64,000 nucleotides of DNA from Gemmatimonadota bacterium (lineage in GTDB: Bacteria; Gemmatimonadota; Gemmatimonadetes; Longimicrobiales; Gaopeijiaceae): assembly GCA_022822425.1 (NCBI GenBank), contig JAJEBS010000247.1, forward strand, positions 1 to 64,000, read 5' to 3'. Positions 10,400 to 21,424 of the stretch are shown here, piece by piece. Numbering within the stretch: the stretch's first letter is position 1; every line of letters begins with the position of its first letter. The translations under genes and the position numbers were made by a program. The notes below the pieces were generated by a model. That model was not told where the DNA came from. It worked only from the letters and a program-made list of their open reading frames with translations, and ran no database searches.

Positions 10400-11802
10400 C
10401 GACATTCCCGGCCTGGTGGCTGCCCCCCGGGGTGCCGGACGGCGGGCCCGCGATGCTCTCCACCGCCCCCGTGAGCGACGACCTGCGGCTCCGCTTCCCC
10501 ACCCCCGACCCCGCGTTTGCGCGCCGCCTGTGCGACCAGCTGGTCGAAGCGGGCGCCCGCCTGCACGAGCGCCGCACCGACTCGCTGGTGGCGTCGCTGG
10601 GCCGTGCCGGTTCGCGCTTTCTGGATCCCGCCGACCCGATCCGCAAGGCGGCGCTCGACCTGCTGCCCGCCGCCGCCGGGCTCTCCACCGCCATGGCCCG
10701 GGAGGTCCTCGACGGGATGGCGCGCGACTGGACCGCGGACCGCCTGACGCAACTGGTGCGCGCGCAGTTCCCCGACCCGGCGGTGCTGGACGGCTTCCGG
10801 CCGCGGCCGGGTGGGTCGCGGGTGCGGGCGTTCGGCCACCGCCTGATCGTGCAACTGGGCGCGGGCAACGTGGCCGGCGTGTCGGTCGGAGGGGTGGCGC
10901 GGGCGCTCCTGGCGCGCTCGCCCGTGCTCCTCAAGCCCGGCCTCCACGACGCCGTGCTGCCGGTGCTCTACGCCCGCGCCCTGGCCGACTGCGACCCGGG
11001 GCTGGCGGCAGCCCTGGCCGTGCTCTACTGGCCGGGCGGCGCCGACACGGTGGAGACGGAGGTGCTCTCCCGCGCCGGCCTGGCAGTGGTGTACGGCGGC
11101 GCCGACACGGTGGAGGCGGTGCGCGAGCGCATCCCCGCCACCACCGCCCTCGTGGCGTACTCCCACAGGGTCGGGGTCGCCCTGGTGGGCCGGGAAGCGC
11201 TCGCCGCCGGGCAGGCGAACCGAACCGCCATGGACGCCGCGCGCGCCGTAGCGGCATTCGACCAGAGGGGTTGCGTTTCCCCCCACCTCTTCTGGGTGGA
11301 GGAAGGCGGCGCGCTCACCCCCGCCGAGTGGGCTGCCCGCCTGGCTGCCGCCATGGCCGCGCTCGAGCGGAATCTCCCCGCCGGTCCCCCTCCCCCGGAG
11401 GTCGCATCGAAGGTGCAGCAGTTGCGCGGCACCTGGGAGCTGAAGCAGGCAGCCGGCGAGGGGGTGCGCGTCTTCCGCCCGGCGGGCGCGGAGTGGACGG
11501 TCGCCTACGACCCCGACCCGGCCTTCTCGCCGTCCTGCCTGGGCCGTTTTGCCTGGGTGAAGCCCGTTCCCGACCTGGAGCGGGTCGCCGGGCTCCTCGC
11601 CGGACTGCGCCCGTTTCTGCAGACCGCCGGACTGTGCGGGGCCGGGGCGCGCACCGCCTCGCTGGTCGAACAGCTCGGCGCGGCGGGCGTCACCCGGGTG
11701 GCCTCGCTACGGCGGATGGCGTGGCCGCCCGCCTGGTGGCACCACGACGGCGGCGACCCCTTGCGGGCGCTCGTCCGCTGGGTCGACTGGGAAGTGGAGT
11801 AG
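10393..11802 (+). CDS. LuxC-like long-chain acyl-CoA/acyl-protein reductase
   Basis: VQLGAGNVAGVSVGGVARALLARSPVLLKPG; AYSHRVGVALVGREAL; FDQRGCVSPHLFWVEEGG (putative nucleophilic Cys); 7-bp overlap with the LuxE-like gene. Confidence 0.85.
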   Translation: MVTTFPAWWLPPGVPDGGPAMLSTAPVSDDLRLRFPTPDPAFARRLCDQLVEAGARLHERRTDSLVASLGRAGSRFLDPADPIRKAALDLLPAAAGLSTAMAREVLDGMARDWTADRLTQLVRAQFPDPAVLDGFRPRPGGSRVRAFGHRLIVQLGAGNVAGVSVGGVARALLARSPVLLKPGLHDAVLPVLYARALADCDPGLAAALAVLYWPGGADTVETEVLSRAGLAVVYGGADTVEAVRERIPATTALVAYSHRVGVALVGREALAAGQANRTAMDAARAVAAFDQRGCVSPHLFWVEEGGALTPAEWAARLAAAMAALERNLPAGPPPPEVASKVQQLRGTWELKQAAGEGVRVFRPAGAEWTVAYDPDPAFSPSCLGRFAWVKPVPDLERVAGLLAGLRPFLQTAGLCGAGARTASLVEQLGAAGVTRVASLRRMAWPPAWWHHDGGDPLRALVRWVDWEVE

Positions 11803-11817
11803 AAGACCCGCGCCCCC

Positions 11818-12009
11818 CTAGTCGTCTTCCGGCTGGTCCTCCGAGCGCCAGACAACCAGCTGACGCGACCCGTTCGAAGCCTCCACCCTCACCCGCAGCA
11901 TGTCCCCCTCCACGATGCCGAGCTCGTCGCGCATCTCCTGGGGGATGGTGATCCTGCCCCCAACTCCCACGACAACGTCGCCGTAGTACAGCGAGCGATA
12001 GATGGCCAT
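11818..12009 (-). CDS. AbrB/SpoVT-type (MazE-like) DNA-binding protein
   Basis: MAIYRSLYYGDVVVGVGGRITIPQEMRDELGIVEGDMLRVRVE; 63 aa. Confidence 0.85.
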   Translation of the reverse strand: MAIYRSLYYGDVVVGVGGRITIPQEMRDELGIVEGDMLRVRVEASNGSRQLVVWRSEDQPEDD

Positions 12010-12245
12010 GGCTTTCCCTGTGGTTGGAATCGAATCAAGACCGGAAGTGGTTTCCTGGTGTGGCCTGGCAGAGCAGGCCCCAAGGGCGCGTCCCGGGCCG
12101 GAACGTTGGTGCACGCCCATCTTCCAACTTAGAGAGAACGCAAGACCTTTGCACAGGGCTGCAGCCGGTCTCCCCCGGATTCCACATCCCGCCCGCCCAC
12201 CCTGCCCCAGGTCCGGACGCGGGTGCCGCACCCTGACGGGTGCCC

Positions 12246-14519
12246 TTATCGGGGGTCGTCCTCCGGCCTGCGGATGGCAAGCTCGCGCTCGACGCTGACG
12301 GAGGCTCCGGTGGTCCGGTCGGTGATGGCGATGATGAGCCGGTGCGCTCCCTCCCCGGCTTCATCGGCGGAGACGGAGAAGTACTCGGGCACCACCCCGT
12401 CGACGGGCTCGACGTTGCGCACGAAACGGACGGCCAGATCGCCTTCCGCGCCGCCTATCAGGTTGCCCAGCGAGCGCAGGAGGCGCGCGCCCACGCTGCG
12501 CCGCTCCGCGTCCTGCAGCGTCACCTCCACGGTGTACTCCGAGGAGCCCAGGAAGTCGGTGGTCAGACCGTAGATTTCCAGATAGACGTGGATGTCGTCG
12601 TGCGCGTCGAAGACCAGGTCGCGCGAGGCGCCGATGGCGAAATCGCGCCATCCGCCGGGCCGGTCGACACGGGGCACCACGCCCCCGGCCAGGACCAGAT
12701 CGGACGTGGACAGGCCCATGCGCGGTACGGGAATGGCACTGATCGTCCCCCGGTTGCGCGCGGCCACGCGGGACTCCGCCGCCAGCCCCTCGAGCGAGTA
12801 TTCGAAGGTTCCGCGGGGCAACTCGAAGGTGAAGAGAACGTTGCCCGTGTCTTCGGCCTTCACCGCGTGCGTCACGCTGGCCGAGTCCTGGTAACTCCGG
12901 TTGAACAGGAACATGCCGACGCGCACGGAGTCGCCCTCGAACAGGTTGAAGGAGTCCGGGTCGGCGCGCAGGAAGGCCAGCACCTCCACCTGCCCGGGAG
13001 CGGCACCCCGGAACCGGGCGATCTGCGCGGGGATCTCCGTCCAGCGGTTGACGGCACGGCTCTCGAAGGTGGTGGTGGCCTCGGTTTCGCTGACCTGGCG
13101 CAGGTACTGTCCCGTGTTGGCGTCGAAGTCGAAGTGGACCCGGTTGTACCCGAGCTCTCGGCTGAACACGAAGCTGGGCACCTCCAGCCGGTAGTTCCAG
13201 AAGATCCACCGCCCGTTGGCGCCCGCGCCGGCACCGTCCTGACGCAGCATCCAGATGCTCTCCGGCAGGCCGTAGCGTATGAGGACCTGGCCCCGATCGC
13301 TGCTCCAGCCCGGCAGGCGGCGCTCGGGGTCTCCGAAGGCCAGCTCCGCGTATGTGACGCGCGCGATGTGCTCCATCGCCCGCTCGTTTTCCGGAATCAG
13401 GAAGAGCGGATCGGACTTGGCCCAAAGGATGCGCTCGTATTCCCGCGCCTGCTCCGCTTCGAGCTGTCCGTACGAGGCCCTGTCATCCTCGTCAAGCAGG
13501 AAGGACACGTTGTCGTAGGGGGCTCGCTCGGCCGGAGGCATGAGGGCGAGGCCGGTGTCGAAGGCATCGCGGGCGGCGGTCCAGTCCAGCGACTCGTAGA
13601 ACGCCAGCCCGAGGAAGATGTGCGCGTAGGGGTCGTCGGGGTTCACCTCGGCCAGGCGCTGCGCCTCGGTCGCCATGTCCTCGAAACGGCCTTGGCGATG
13701 GAGCAGCGCGAGCAGTCCGCGGGCGGCCTGCGGGTGGTCGGGTACGTACGACAGAGCAGCCCGGTATTGGGCCTCGATGCGCGGCGGATAGTCCACGTCC
13801 CGGTCGCTGGCGCGGCCCGCGCCGGCCAGTTGGCGGTTGAAGGTACGGGGTTCCGTGTAGTTGAGGCAGAAGGCCTGGACCCCGGCGGGACAGCGCGTCG
13901 ATCCCGCGTATTCGTCGGTCCCCGGCGACCCGTCCCGCCGCCATCCTGCGGGCAGGAAGACCAGATGCTCGAAGTCCTCCATCTCCTCGGTGAGGATGCG
14001 GGCCAGCACAAAGTGCGATTGGGCCAGGACCCGGGGTTCCACGGCGCGGCTGCTTTCGGACGCCACCGTGCGCTCCAGAATCCTGCGCGCGTCCACGCGC
14101 ATGAACTGGCGCCGCTTGAGCAGCGCCATCTCCAGCAGCACCCCTGCGTCCTCGTGGAGTCCCGCGTACGCCTCCTCCAGCAGCGCTTCGGCCTCCATCC
14201 GCTGTCTGAAGTCGGTCTCTTCCAGGGGTGCGGTGCGCGCCAGCAGCCTGCCGAGGGAGAAGGCGATGTGGGGATCTCGATCGTCTTCCTCCCGCGCCCG
14301 GCGGAGCAGCCCGAGCGCGGCGGTCGTGTCCCCGGCTTCGAGCAGGCTCGTGGCCCGGGCCACGGCGCGCGGGACGGGGGCTGCCTGCGCGGACGGCTCC
14401 TGAGGCGCGGATGCCGCGGGCCGGACGGCGTTCGCGGAAGCCGAGGCGGGCAGGGGCATTACCAGCGCGCACGTCAGCCACGCCAGGATTCCCCGGGGTC
14501 CCGGAAGCGACCGGCTCAA
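12246..14519 (-). CDS. GWxTD-like domain protein with N-terminal TPR-like region and signal sequence
   Basis: PGWSSDRGQVLIRYGLPESIWM resembles the GWxTD core (GxxTDRGxxxIxYGxP); TPR-like helices upstream; start uncertain (TTG at 14519 or ATG at 14459). Confidence 0.72.
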   Translation of the reverse strand: MSRSLPGPRGILAWLTCALVMPLPASASANAVRPAASAPQEPSAQAAPVPRAVARATSLLEAGDTTAALGLLRRAREEDDRDPHIAFSLGRLLARTAPLEETDFRQRMEAEALLEEAYAGLHEDAGVLLEMALLKRRQFMRVDARRILERTVASESSRAVEPRVLAQSHFVLARILTEEMEDFEHLVFLPAGWRRDGSPGTDEYAGSTRCPAGVQAFCLNYTEPRTFNRQLAGAGRASDRDVDYPPRIEAQYRAALSYVPDHPQAARGLLALLHRQGRFEDMATEAQRLAEVNPDDPYAHIFLGLAFYESLDWTAARDAFDTGLALMPPAERAPYDNVSFLLDEDDRASYGQLEAEQAREYERILWAKSDPLFLIPENERAMEHIARVTYAELAFGDPERRLPGWSSDRGQVLIRYGLPESIWMLRQDGAGAGANGRWIFWNYRLEVPSFVFSRELGYNRVHFDFDANTGQYLRQVSETEATTTFESRAVNRWTEIPAQIARFRGAAPGQVEVLAFLRADPDSFNLFEGDSVRVGMFLFNRSYQDSASVTHAVKAEDTGNVLFTFELPRGTFEYSLEGLAAESRVAARNRGTISAIPVPRMGLSTSDLVLAGGVVPRVDRPGGWRDFAIGASRDLVFDAHDDIHVYLEIYGLTTDFLGSSEYTVEVTLQDAERRSVGARLLRSLGNLIGGAEGDLAVRFVRNVEPVDGVVPEYFSVSADEAGEGAHRLIIAITDRTTGASVSVERELAIRRPEDDPR

Positions 14520-14524
14520 GGCTG

Positions 14525-14818
14525 TCAGGGAAGAATGGACCGGAGCAGCGCTTCCAGTTGATGGCGCCTGAAGCTCTGGGCCTTTTGCACCGCGAGCTCG
14601 TACGATTCCTCGACAAAAATGGCCGCGGTCTGCGCGGCGTCCCCGGATTCGCCATCGGCCGGCGAGTAGACGAGCTTCGCCCGGCACGGTTCCCCGCTCG
14701 CGGAACGCTTGGTCTCGAATTCCAGATAGACGTCCCAGATTCGATTCTGGTACGTGATGGTGGCGAGATGCTGGCCCGGCATGGGCCTCAGGTCGGAGGG
14801 TACCGCAGGGTCGATCAT
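14525..14818 (-). CDS. Conserved-looking small hypothetical protein (97 aa)
   Basis: MIDPAVPSDLRPMPGQHLATITYQNRIWDVYLEFE...; collinear with and immediately upstream of the GWxTD gene. Confidence 0.6.
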   Translation of the reverse strand: MIDPAVPSDLRPMPGQHLATITYQNRIWDVYLEFETKRSASGEPCRAKLVYSPADGESGDAAQTAAIFVEESYELAVQKAQSFRRHQLEALLRSILP

Positions 14819-15043
14819 GGTCGCTTACATTATCATCCGCAGCCCCGGAAATCCAGCGCCCGGACCCGGGCAGGCCGGGTACCGCGGGCGCTCTCCCGTG
14901 GCGGTCTCGTCGCGTGCCCTGCCGTCGTGACGCGGTCATACTGCAGCAGCCTCCTCGCGCGAGCGCTCGCGCATCCGTTCCAGTGAGTGTTCTTTCGCGA
15001 ACGGCGGTCTCCGGGTTCCAACCGATCCACTGGACCCGTTCCG

Positions 15044-15072
15044 TTGACGCTCGCCATCGGTGCCCCTAACTT
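15044..15072 (+). promoter_or_regulatory. Candidate sigma70 promoter for the act operon
   Basis: TTGACG - 17 bp - TAACTT, about 100 bp upstream of actA. Confidence 0.45.
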
Positions 15073-15171
15073 GCGGCCCGAACCAAATGGGCCGCGTGTC
15101 TCCGTCGCCGCCGGATGCGAACGGCGCGAACCCTTCCCGAAACCTCCACCCGCCGAGGAACCGCGCGCTTC

Positions 15172-15744
15172 ATGAAGGGAAAGCGGACTGCCGTTCTGGC
15201 CGGAGTCGTCGCGACGCTCGGCGCACTCGCCTTCGTTCAGGAGGGCGACACCCCCCAGGAGAGCCAGGACGCCGCCGCCGAGATCGCGGCCGCGGATCCG
15301 GATCCGCTGGCGCAGCCCATCGCATTTCCCCATGACATCCACGCCGGCGAATTCGGCATGGACTGCCAGTACTGCCACTTCTCCGCCGAGCGCTCCGTCG
15401 ACGCGGGCATCCCCCCGGTGGCCACCTGCCAGGGCTGCCATCTGGTCGTGGCGGGACGCAACAATCCGGAGGAAGTGGCCAAGGTGCGCGACTATGCCCA
15501 GCGCCAGGAAGCCATCCCGTGGGTGCGCATCTACAAGGTCTCGGACCACGTGCGCTTCCCGCACATGCGGCACGTCGCGCCCGACCAGTCCGGCGAACCC
15601 CGGGTCCAGTGCCAGGAGTGCCACGGCCCGGTGCAGGAGATGGCGGTCATCGAGGCGGTGAACCAGCCCCTGTCCATGGGATGGTGCGTCCAGTGTCACG
15701 TGGAGCGCGACGTCTCCCGGGACTGCGCGGTCTGTCACTACTGA
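15172..15744 (+). CDS. actA: Alternative Complex III pentaheme cytochrome subunit ActA
   Basis: Five CxxCH motifs (CQYCH, CQGCH, CQECH, CVQCH, CAVCH); followed by actB-F. Confidence 0.92.
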   Translation: MKGKRTAVLAGVVATLGALAFVQEGDTPQESQDAAAEIAAADPDPLAQPIAFPHDIHAGEFGMDCQYCHFSAERSVDAGIPPVATCQGCHLVVAGRNNPEEVAKVRDYAQRQEAIPWVRIYKVSDHVRFPHMRHVAPDQSGEPRVQCQECHGPVQEMAVIEAVNQPLSMGWCVQCHVERDVSRDCAVCHY

Positions 15745-15833
15745 GCGAACCGGAATCAAGAGCAGCTAACGGCCGGGAGCGAGAACGCGGAGCCCATGAC
15801 CAGAAGCGGCACACCAGTGAGAAGCGAGAACCC

Positions 15834-18800
15834 ATGAGCGGCGGCATCCAACGCCGGGACTTCCTGCGGGTGGTGGGCGCATCCGGGGCCGGGGCCACCA
15901 TGTTCGGCTGCTCCACGGACAACGTGGAGAAGCTGATCCCGTATGTGGTCCCGCCCGAGGAGATCACGCCGGGGGTCGCGACCTGGTACGCGTCCGTGTG
16001 CGGAGAATGCCCGGCCGGGTGCGGCACCTGGGTGCGCACGCGCGAGGGGCGCGCCGTCAAGATCGAGGGCAACCCCGGGCATCCGGTCTCGGGGGGGGCG
16101 CTGTGCGCGCGTGGGCATTCGGCCCTTCAGGGGCTGTACAATCCCGATCGCCTCACGGGCCCGATGACGCGCGACGGCGACGGTTTTTCTCCGGTCAGCT
16201 GGGAGGATGCCGAGGCGCAGCTCGTCGACCGGCTGGGCGCGGCGGGCGGAAACGTGCTGCTCCTGACGGGGAGCGCTGGTGGAGCGCTCGGTCACCTCTT
16301 CGATCGGTTCGTGGAGGTGACCGGCGGTACGCGCGTCGAATACGAGGCACTGTCGGAGGCCCCGCTGCGGGCGGCTGCGCGCATCGCCTTCGGACGCGAT
16401 GTGGTTCCCGCCTACGACTTCGAAGCGGCCCGCTTCGTGCTTTCCTTCGGCGCCGATTTCCTTGAGACCTGGCTGTCGCCGACGGCGTACGGCCGAGGCT
16501 TCGCGCGCACCAGCGCCATCGACCAGATGGGCTCCAAGGGACGCTTCGTCTTCCTCGCGCCAAGGCTCTCGCTGACGGGCCAGAACGCCGACGAGTGGTT
16601 CCCCATCCGTGCGGGATCCGAGGCGGCGATCGCGCTCGCCATGGCCGCGGTGATCGCGGGTGACGGGGCCGACGCAGGACCCTACGGGGAGCTGCTGGGC
16701 AGCTTCGACGTTGCCGCAGCGGCCGGTGCCGCCGGGCTCTCGGAGGAGGAAGTCGCGGACCTGGCACGGCGCTTCGTGGCCGAAGGGCCCGGACTCGCGC
16801 TGGGACCCGGCGTGAGCGGACAGCATCGAGGCGCCACCGGCGCCAACCTGGCGGCGCTGGTGCTCAACCACGTCGCAGGCAACATCGGGCGCTCCGTGCA
16901 CCTGGCTTCGCCGGATCAGGCAGCCGCGTCCTCGCCCTACGCGTCGCTCGAGTCCGCCATGGGTTCGATGCGGGCGGGGGAGGTTGCGGTCGCGCTCGTG
17001 CACGGCGCCAACCCGGCCTATTCGCTGCCGCCCGCCGCGGGCTTCGCGGACGCGTTCGGCGCGGTGCCCTTCAAGGTGTCCTTCGCCTCGGCGCTCGACG
17101 AGACCGCGCACCTCGCCGACCTGATCCTCCCCGACACCCACCCGCTCGAGTCGTGGGGAGATTCGCACCCGCGCCCGGGCGTGCACGCCGTGCAGCAGCC
17201 GGTCATGAGACCGGTTCCCCTGTTCGACGCCCGCGCCACCGGAGACGTGCTGCTGTCCACGGCGAACGCCCTGGGCCTGGATCTTGGCGCCGGCGACTTC
17301 CAGGGGTATGTGCGCGCGCGCTGGCAGGAGATGGGGCTCGCGGGAGGTGATGACTTCGACGGCTTCTGGCGCGAAGCCCTGCGCCGGGGCGTGGTCTTCT
17401 CCGCGACCGGCGAGCAAGAGGACGCAGCGGAGCTGCTTGCGCCGGACCCCGCCGTCGGGTTCGACGTACCCGCCCTGGACGGCGACCAGGACGGTCTGGC
17501 GCTGGTCGTGTACCCGTCTTCCCGCTTCGGGGACGGACGCCAGGCCAATCGCTCCTGGATGCAGGAACTCCCCGACCCGGTCAGCAAGATCACCTGGCAT
17601 TCCTGGGTGGAGTTGCATCCGGCCACGGCGGAGCGACACGGGCTACGCGAGGGCGACATCGTGCGCGTAAGTTCGCCGCACGGCCAGGTGGATTTGCCCG
17701 TGTGGCCCTACGCGGGCGTGCGGGAGGACGTCGCCGCCATCGCCATGGGCGGCGGACACACGGGCTACGGCCGCTACGCCGACGGCAACGGGGTGAACCC
17801 CATGGCGCTGCTCCCGGCCGAGTCGGAGCAGCCCTCGGGCGGTCTGGTCCATCTCGCCACCCGCGTGACGGTCGAGCCCACCGGCGAGTGGCGCAAGCTC
17901 GCGAGCGTTCACGGCTCGGGACATACCCAGGAAGACCGCAACATCGCGCCCGCCGTCGCGCTCGCCGACATCGGCCACGCCGAAGAGGAGCACGCCGAGC
18001 ACGACCTCTACGAATTGCAGGAGGTCGGCGGGTTCGTCCCCGTCCCCGCGGACGGGGAGCCCGGTGATTTCCCGCTCCCGGGAGCCCGGCACGGTGAGTA
18101 CGATCCGGAAACGACTCCGCGCTGGGCCATGGCCATCGACCTGGACAAGTGTACCGGGTGCAGCGCCTGCGTGACCGCCTGCCAGGCCGAGAACAACGTG
18201 CCCGTCGTCCAGGAAGAGCAGCTCCTCATGGGCCGCGACATCCAGTGGATGCGCATCGAGAACTACCTGGAAACCGTTGACGCGTCTCACGCGGGCCCGG
18301 TCGACGTGCGCTTCACGCCCATGCTCTGCCAGCACTGCGGCAACGCGCCCTGCGAGCCGGTGTGCCCGGTGTTCGCGGCCTACCACACCCCGGACGGGCT
18401 GAACGCGCAGGTGTACAATCGCTGCGTCGGTACCCGCTACTGCGCCAACAACTGCCCCTACAAGGTGCGGGTGTTCAACTGGTACGAGTATTCGGACGTG
18501 CCCGAGCCCCTCAACTGGCAGTACAACCCGGACGTCACCGTGCGGGGCGAGGGGGTCATGGAGAAGTGCACGTTCTGCGTGCAGCGGATTCGCGAGGTCG
18601 AAAACCAGTCGGTACTGGAAGGACGGTCCATCGCGGACGGCGAGGTGGTGACGGCCTGCCAGCAGAGCTGCCCGGCCGAAGCCATCGTCTTCGGCAACAT
18701 CCGGGATCCGAACTCGCGGGTGGCCCAGGTCACCGCGAACGAGCGTTCGTACCGGGTGCTCGACGATCTGATCAACACACAGCCGGCGGTCACCTATCAG

Positions 18801-18842
18801 CGGAAGGTGACGTTCCACGAGCCGGCGGCGGCGGGACACTAG
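15834..18842 (+). CDS. actB: Alternative Complex III iron-sulfur/molybdopterin-like subunit ActB
   Basis: Twin-arginine RRDFLRVVGASGAG; CGECPAGCGTWVRTREGRAVKIEGNPGHPVSGGALCARG; C-terminal ferredoxin motifs CTGCSACVTAC and CQHCGNAPCEPVCPV. Confidence 0.95.
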   Translation: MSGGIQRRDFLRVVGASGAGATMFGCSTDNVEKLIPYVVPPEEITPGVATWYASVCGECPAGCGTWVRTREGRAVKIEGNPGHPVSGGALCARGHSALQGLYNPDRLTGPMTRDGDGFSPVSWEDAEAQLVDRLGAAGGNVLLLTGSAGGALGHLFDRFVEVTGGTRVEYEALSEAPLRAAARIAFGRDVVPAYDFEAARFVLSFGADFLETWLSPTAYGRGFARTSAIDQMGSKGRFVFLAPRLSLTGQNADEWFPIRAGSEAAIALAMAAVIAGDGADAGPYGELLGSFDVAAAAGAAGLSEEEVADLARRFVAEGPGLALGPGVSGQHRGATGANLAALVLNHVAGNIGRSVHLASPDQAAASSPYASLESAMGSMRAGEVAVALVHGANPAYSLPPAAGFADAFGAVPFKVSFASALDETAHLADLILPDTHPLESWGDSHPRPGVHAVQQPVMRPVPLFDARATGDVLLSTANALGLDLGAGDFQGYVRARWQEMGLAGGDDFDGFWREALRRGVVFSATGEQEDAAELLAPDPAVGFDVPALDGDQDGLALVVYPSSRFGDGRQANRSWMQELPDPVSKITWHSWVELHPATAERHGLREGDIVRVSSPHGQVDLPVWPYAGVREDVAAIAMGGGHTGYGRYADGNGVNPMALLPAESEQPSGGLVHLATRVTVEPTGEWRKLASVHGSGHTQEDRNIAPAVALADIGHAEEEHAEHDLYELQEVGGFVPVPADGEPGDFPLPGARHGEYDPETTPRWAMAIDLDKCTGCSACVTACQAENNVPVVQEEQLLMGRDIQWMRIENYLETVDASHAGPVDVRFTPMLCQHCGNAPCEPVCPVFAAYHTPDGLNAQVYNRCVGTRYCANNCPYKVRVFNWYEYSDVPEPLNWQYNPDVTVRGEGVMEKCTFCVQRIREVENQSVLEGRSIADGEVVTACQQSCPAEAIVFGNIRDPNSRVAQVTANERSYRVLDDLINTQPAVTYQRKVTFHEPAAAGH

Positions 18843-18894
18843 AAGCAGGGCGCCCGCCGGCCCGCTGGCCGACGGAGACGCGCCCGGGAGAAGG

Positions 18895-20267
<1,373 letters not shown>

Positions 20268-20271
<4 letters not shown>

Positions 20272-20792
20272 GCGCGCAAGCCGGCCTGCTGGCCTCCTTC
20301 GACTACCTCGACGGCGCGGTGGACGCCGTGAAGGCGCTGCGCAAGTCGGGGTTCCGCAAGATCACCGCCTACTCCCCGCTTCCCGAGCATCATCTGGAGG
20401 AAGCCCTGGGGTACGACCAGAGCCCGGTGCGCGTCTTCGCGCTGGTGGGCGGCCTTACCGGCGCCGCGACCGGCTTCGCGTTCACCACCTGGACATCGAT
20501 GGACTGGCCGCTGGTAACGGGCGGCAAGCCCATCGTGTCGATCCCGGCCTACTTCATCATCGCCTTCGAGATGGCGGTGCTGTTCGGAGCGCTCTCCACC
20601 GTCATCGGCGTCTTCATCAACGCAAGGCTCCCCCGCCTGCGCCCGCCCGTGGTCTACGATCCCGGGTTCAGCGGCGGACGCTTCGGGGTGCACGTGAGCG
20701 CCCCCGCGGACCGCATTGAAGAAGCCCGCCGGATCCTCAACGGAAGCGATCCGGCCGAACTCACGGAAGAACCGGCCCCGTCCCATGGCTGA
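20268..20792 (+). CDS. actD: Alternative Complex III subunit ActD (DUF3341)
   Basis: LASFDYLDGAVDAVKALRKSGFRKITAYSPLPEHHLEEAL; two TM segments; overlaps actC stop. Confidence 0.92.
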
Positions 20793-21420
20793 CCGACCTC
20801 GCCCACGCACCCCCGTCCGCTTCGTCGCGGTGGCCCTGCTGGCCGGGCTGGTGAGCGCCTGCTCGCCCTTCGACGACCTCATGGTGCAGATCTTCGGGCG
20901 CAGCATGCGCGACCAGCGTTCGTTCGACCCGTACGAGAACACGCTGCTGCCGCCGGAGGGTTCGGTGCCCTTCTCGGCCGGCAACTTCTCCGCCGGCCCG
21001 AACCAGGTCTCCCTGGGACAGCCGGACCCGTCGGCCGAGATGCCGCCGTTCTTCACGATGGCGGAGGTGGCCGGCGAGGCGCCGGTGGTGATGGAGATGG
21101 TGAACCCGGTGGAGGCCGACGCGGCATCGCTGGCGGAAGGCGAGAGGCTCTACAACCGCTTCTGCGCCCCGTGTCACGGCGTGGACGGTGTGGGCGCCAG
21201 TGCTGTCCTCGCCCCGGTGCATCCCGTGCTGCCGGTCTACAACCTCTCAAGCGCGGTCACGGCCGCGCGCCCGGACGGCTACATCTACGGGGTCATCCGG
21301 GTGGGCCGGGCACTGATGCCCGCCTACGGGCACCAGATTCCGCACTACGACCGCTGGCACATCGTCAACTACGTCCGGCAGCTGCAGGCGCAGGCGGGCA
21401 ACCCGGCGCCGGGGGAGTAG
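20785..21420 (+). CDS. actE: Alternative Complex III monoheme cytochrome c lipoprotein ActE
   Basis: Lipobox LVSAC; LYNRFCAPCHGVDGVGAS; ALMPAYGHQIPHYDRWHIVNYVRQLQ. Confidence 0.92.
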   Translation: MADRPRPRTPVRFVAVALLAGLVSACSPFDDLMVQIFGRSMRDQRSFDPYENTLLPPEGSVPFSAGNFSAGPNQVSLGQPDPSAEMPPFFTMAEVAGEAPVVMEMVNPVEADAASLAEGERLYNRFCAPCHGVDGVGASAVLAPVHPVLPVYNLSSAVTAARPDGYIYGVIRVGRALMPAYGHQIPHYDRWHIVNYVRQLQAQAGNPAPGE

Positions 21421-21424
21421 CGGT

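Noticed and set aside
9293-11802. Complete bioluminescence (lux) operon
   Set aside because: Only LuxE-like and LuxC-like genes are present; no luciferase luxA/luxB, luxD or luxG in the window.
11818-12009. Type II toxin-antitoxin pair with the AbrB/MazE-like protein as antitoxin
   Set aside because: No toxin-like ORF (PemK/VapC/Doc) lies adjacent on the same strand; the neighbours are the LuxC-like gene and the GWxTD gene.
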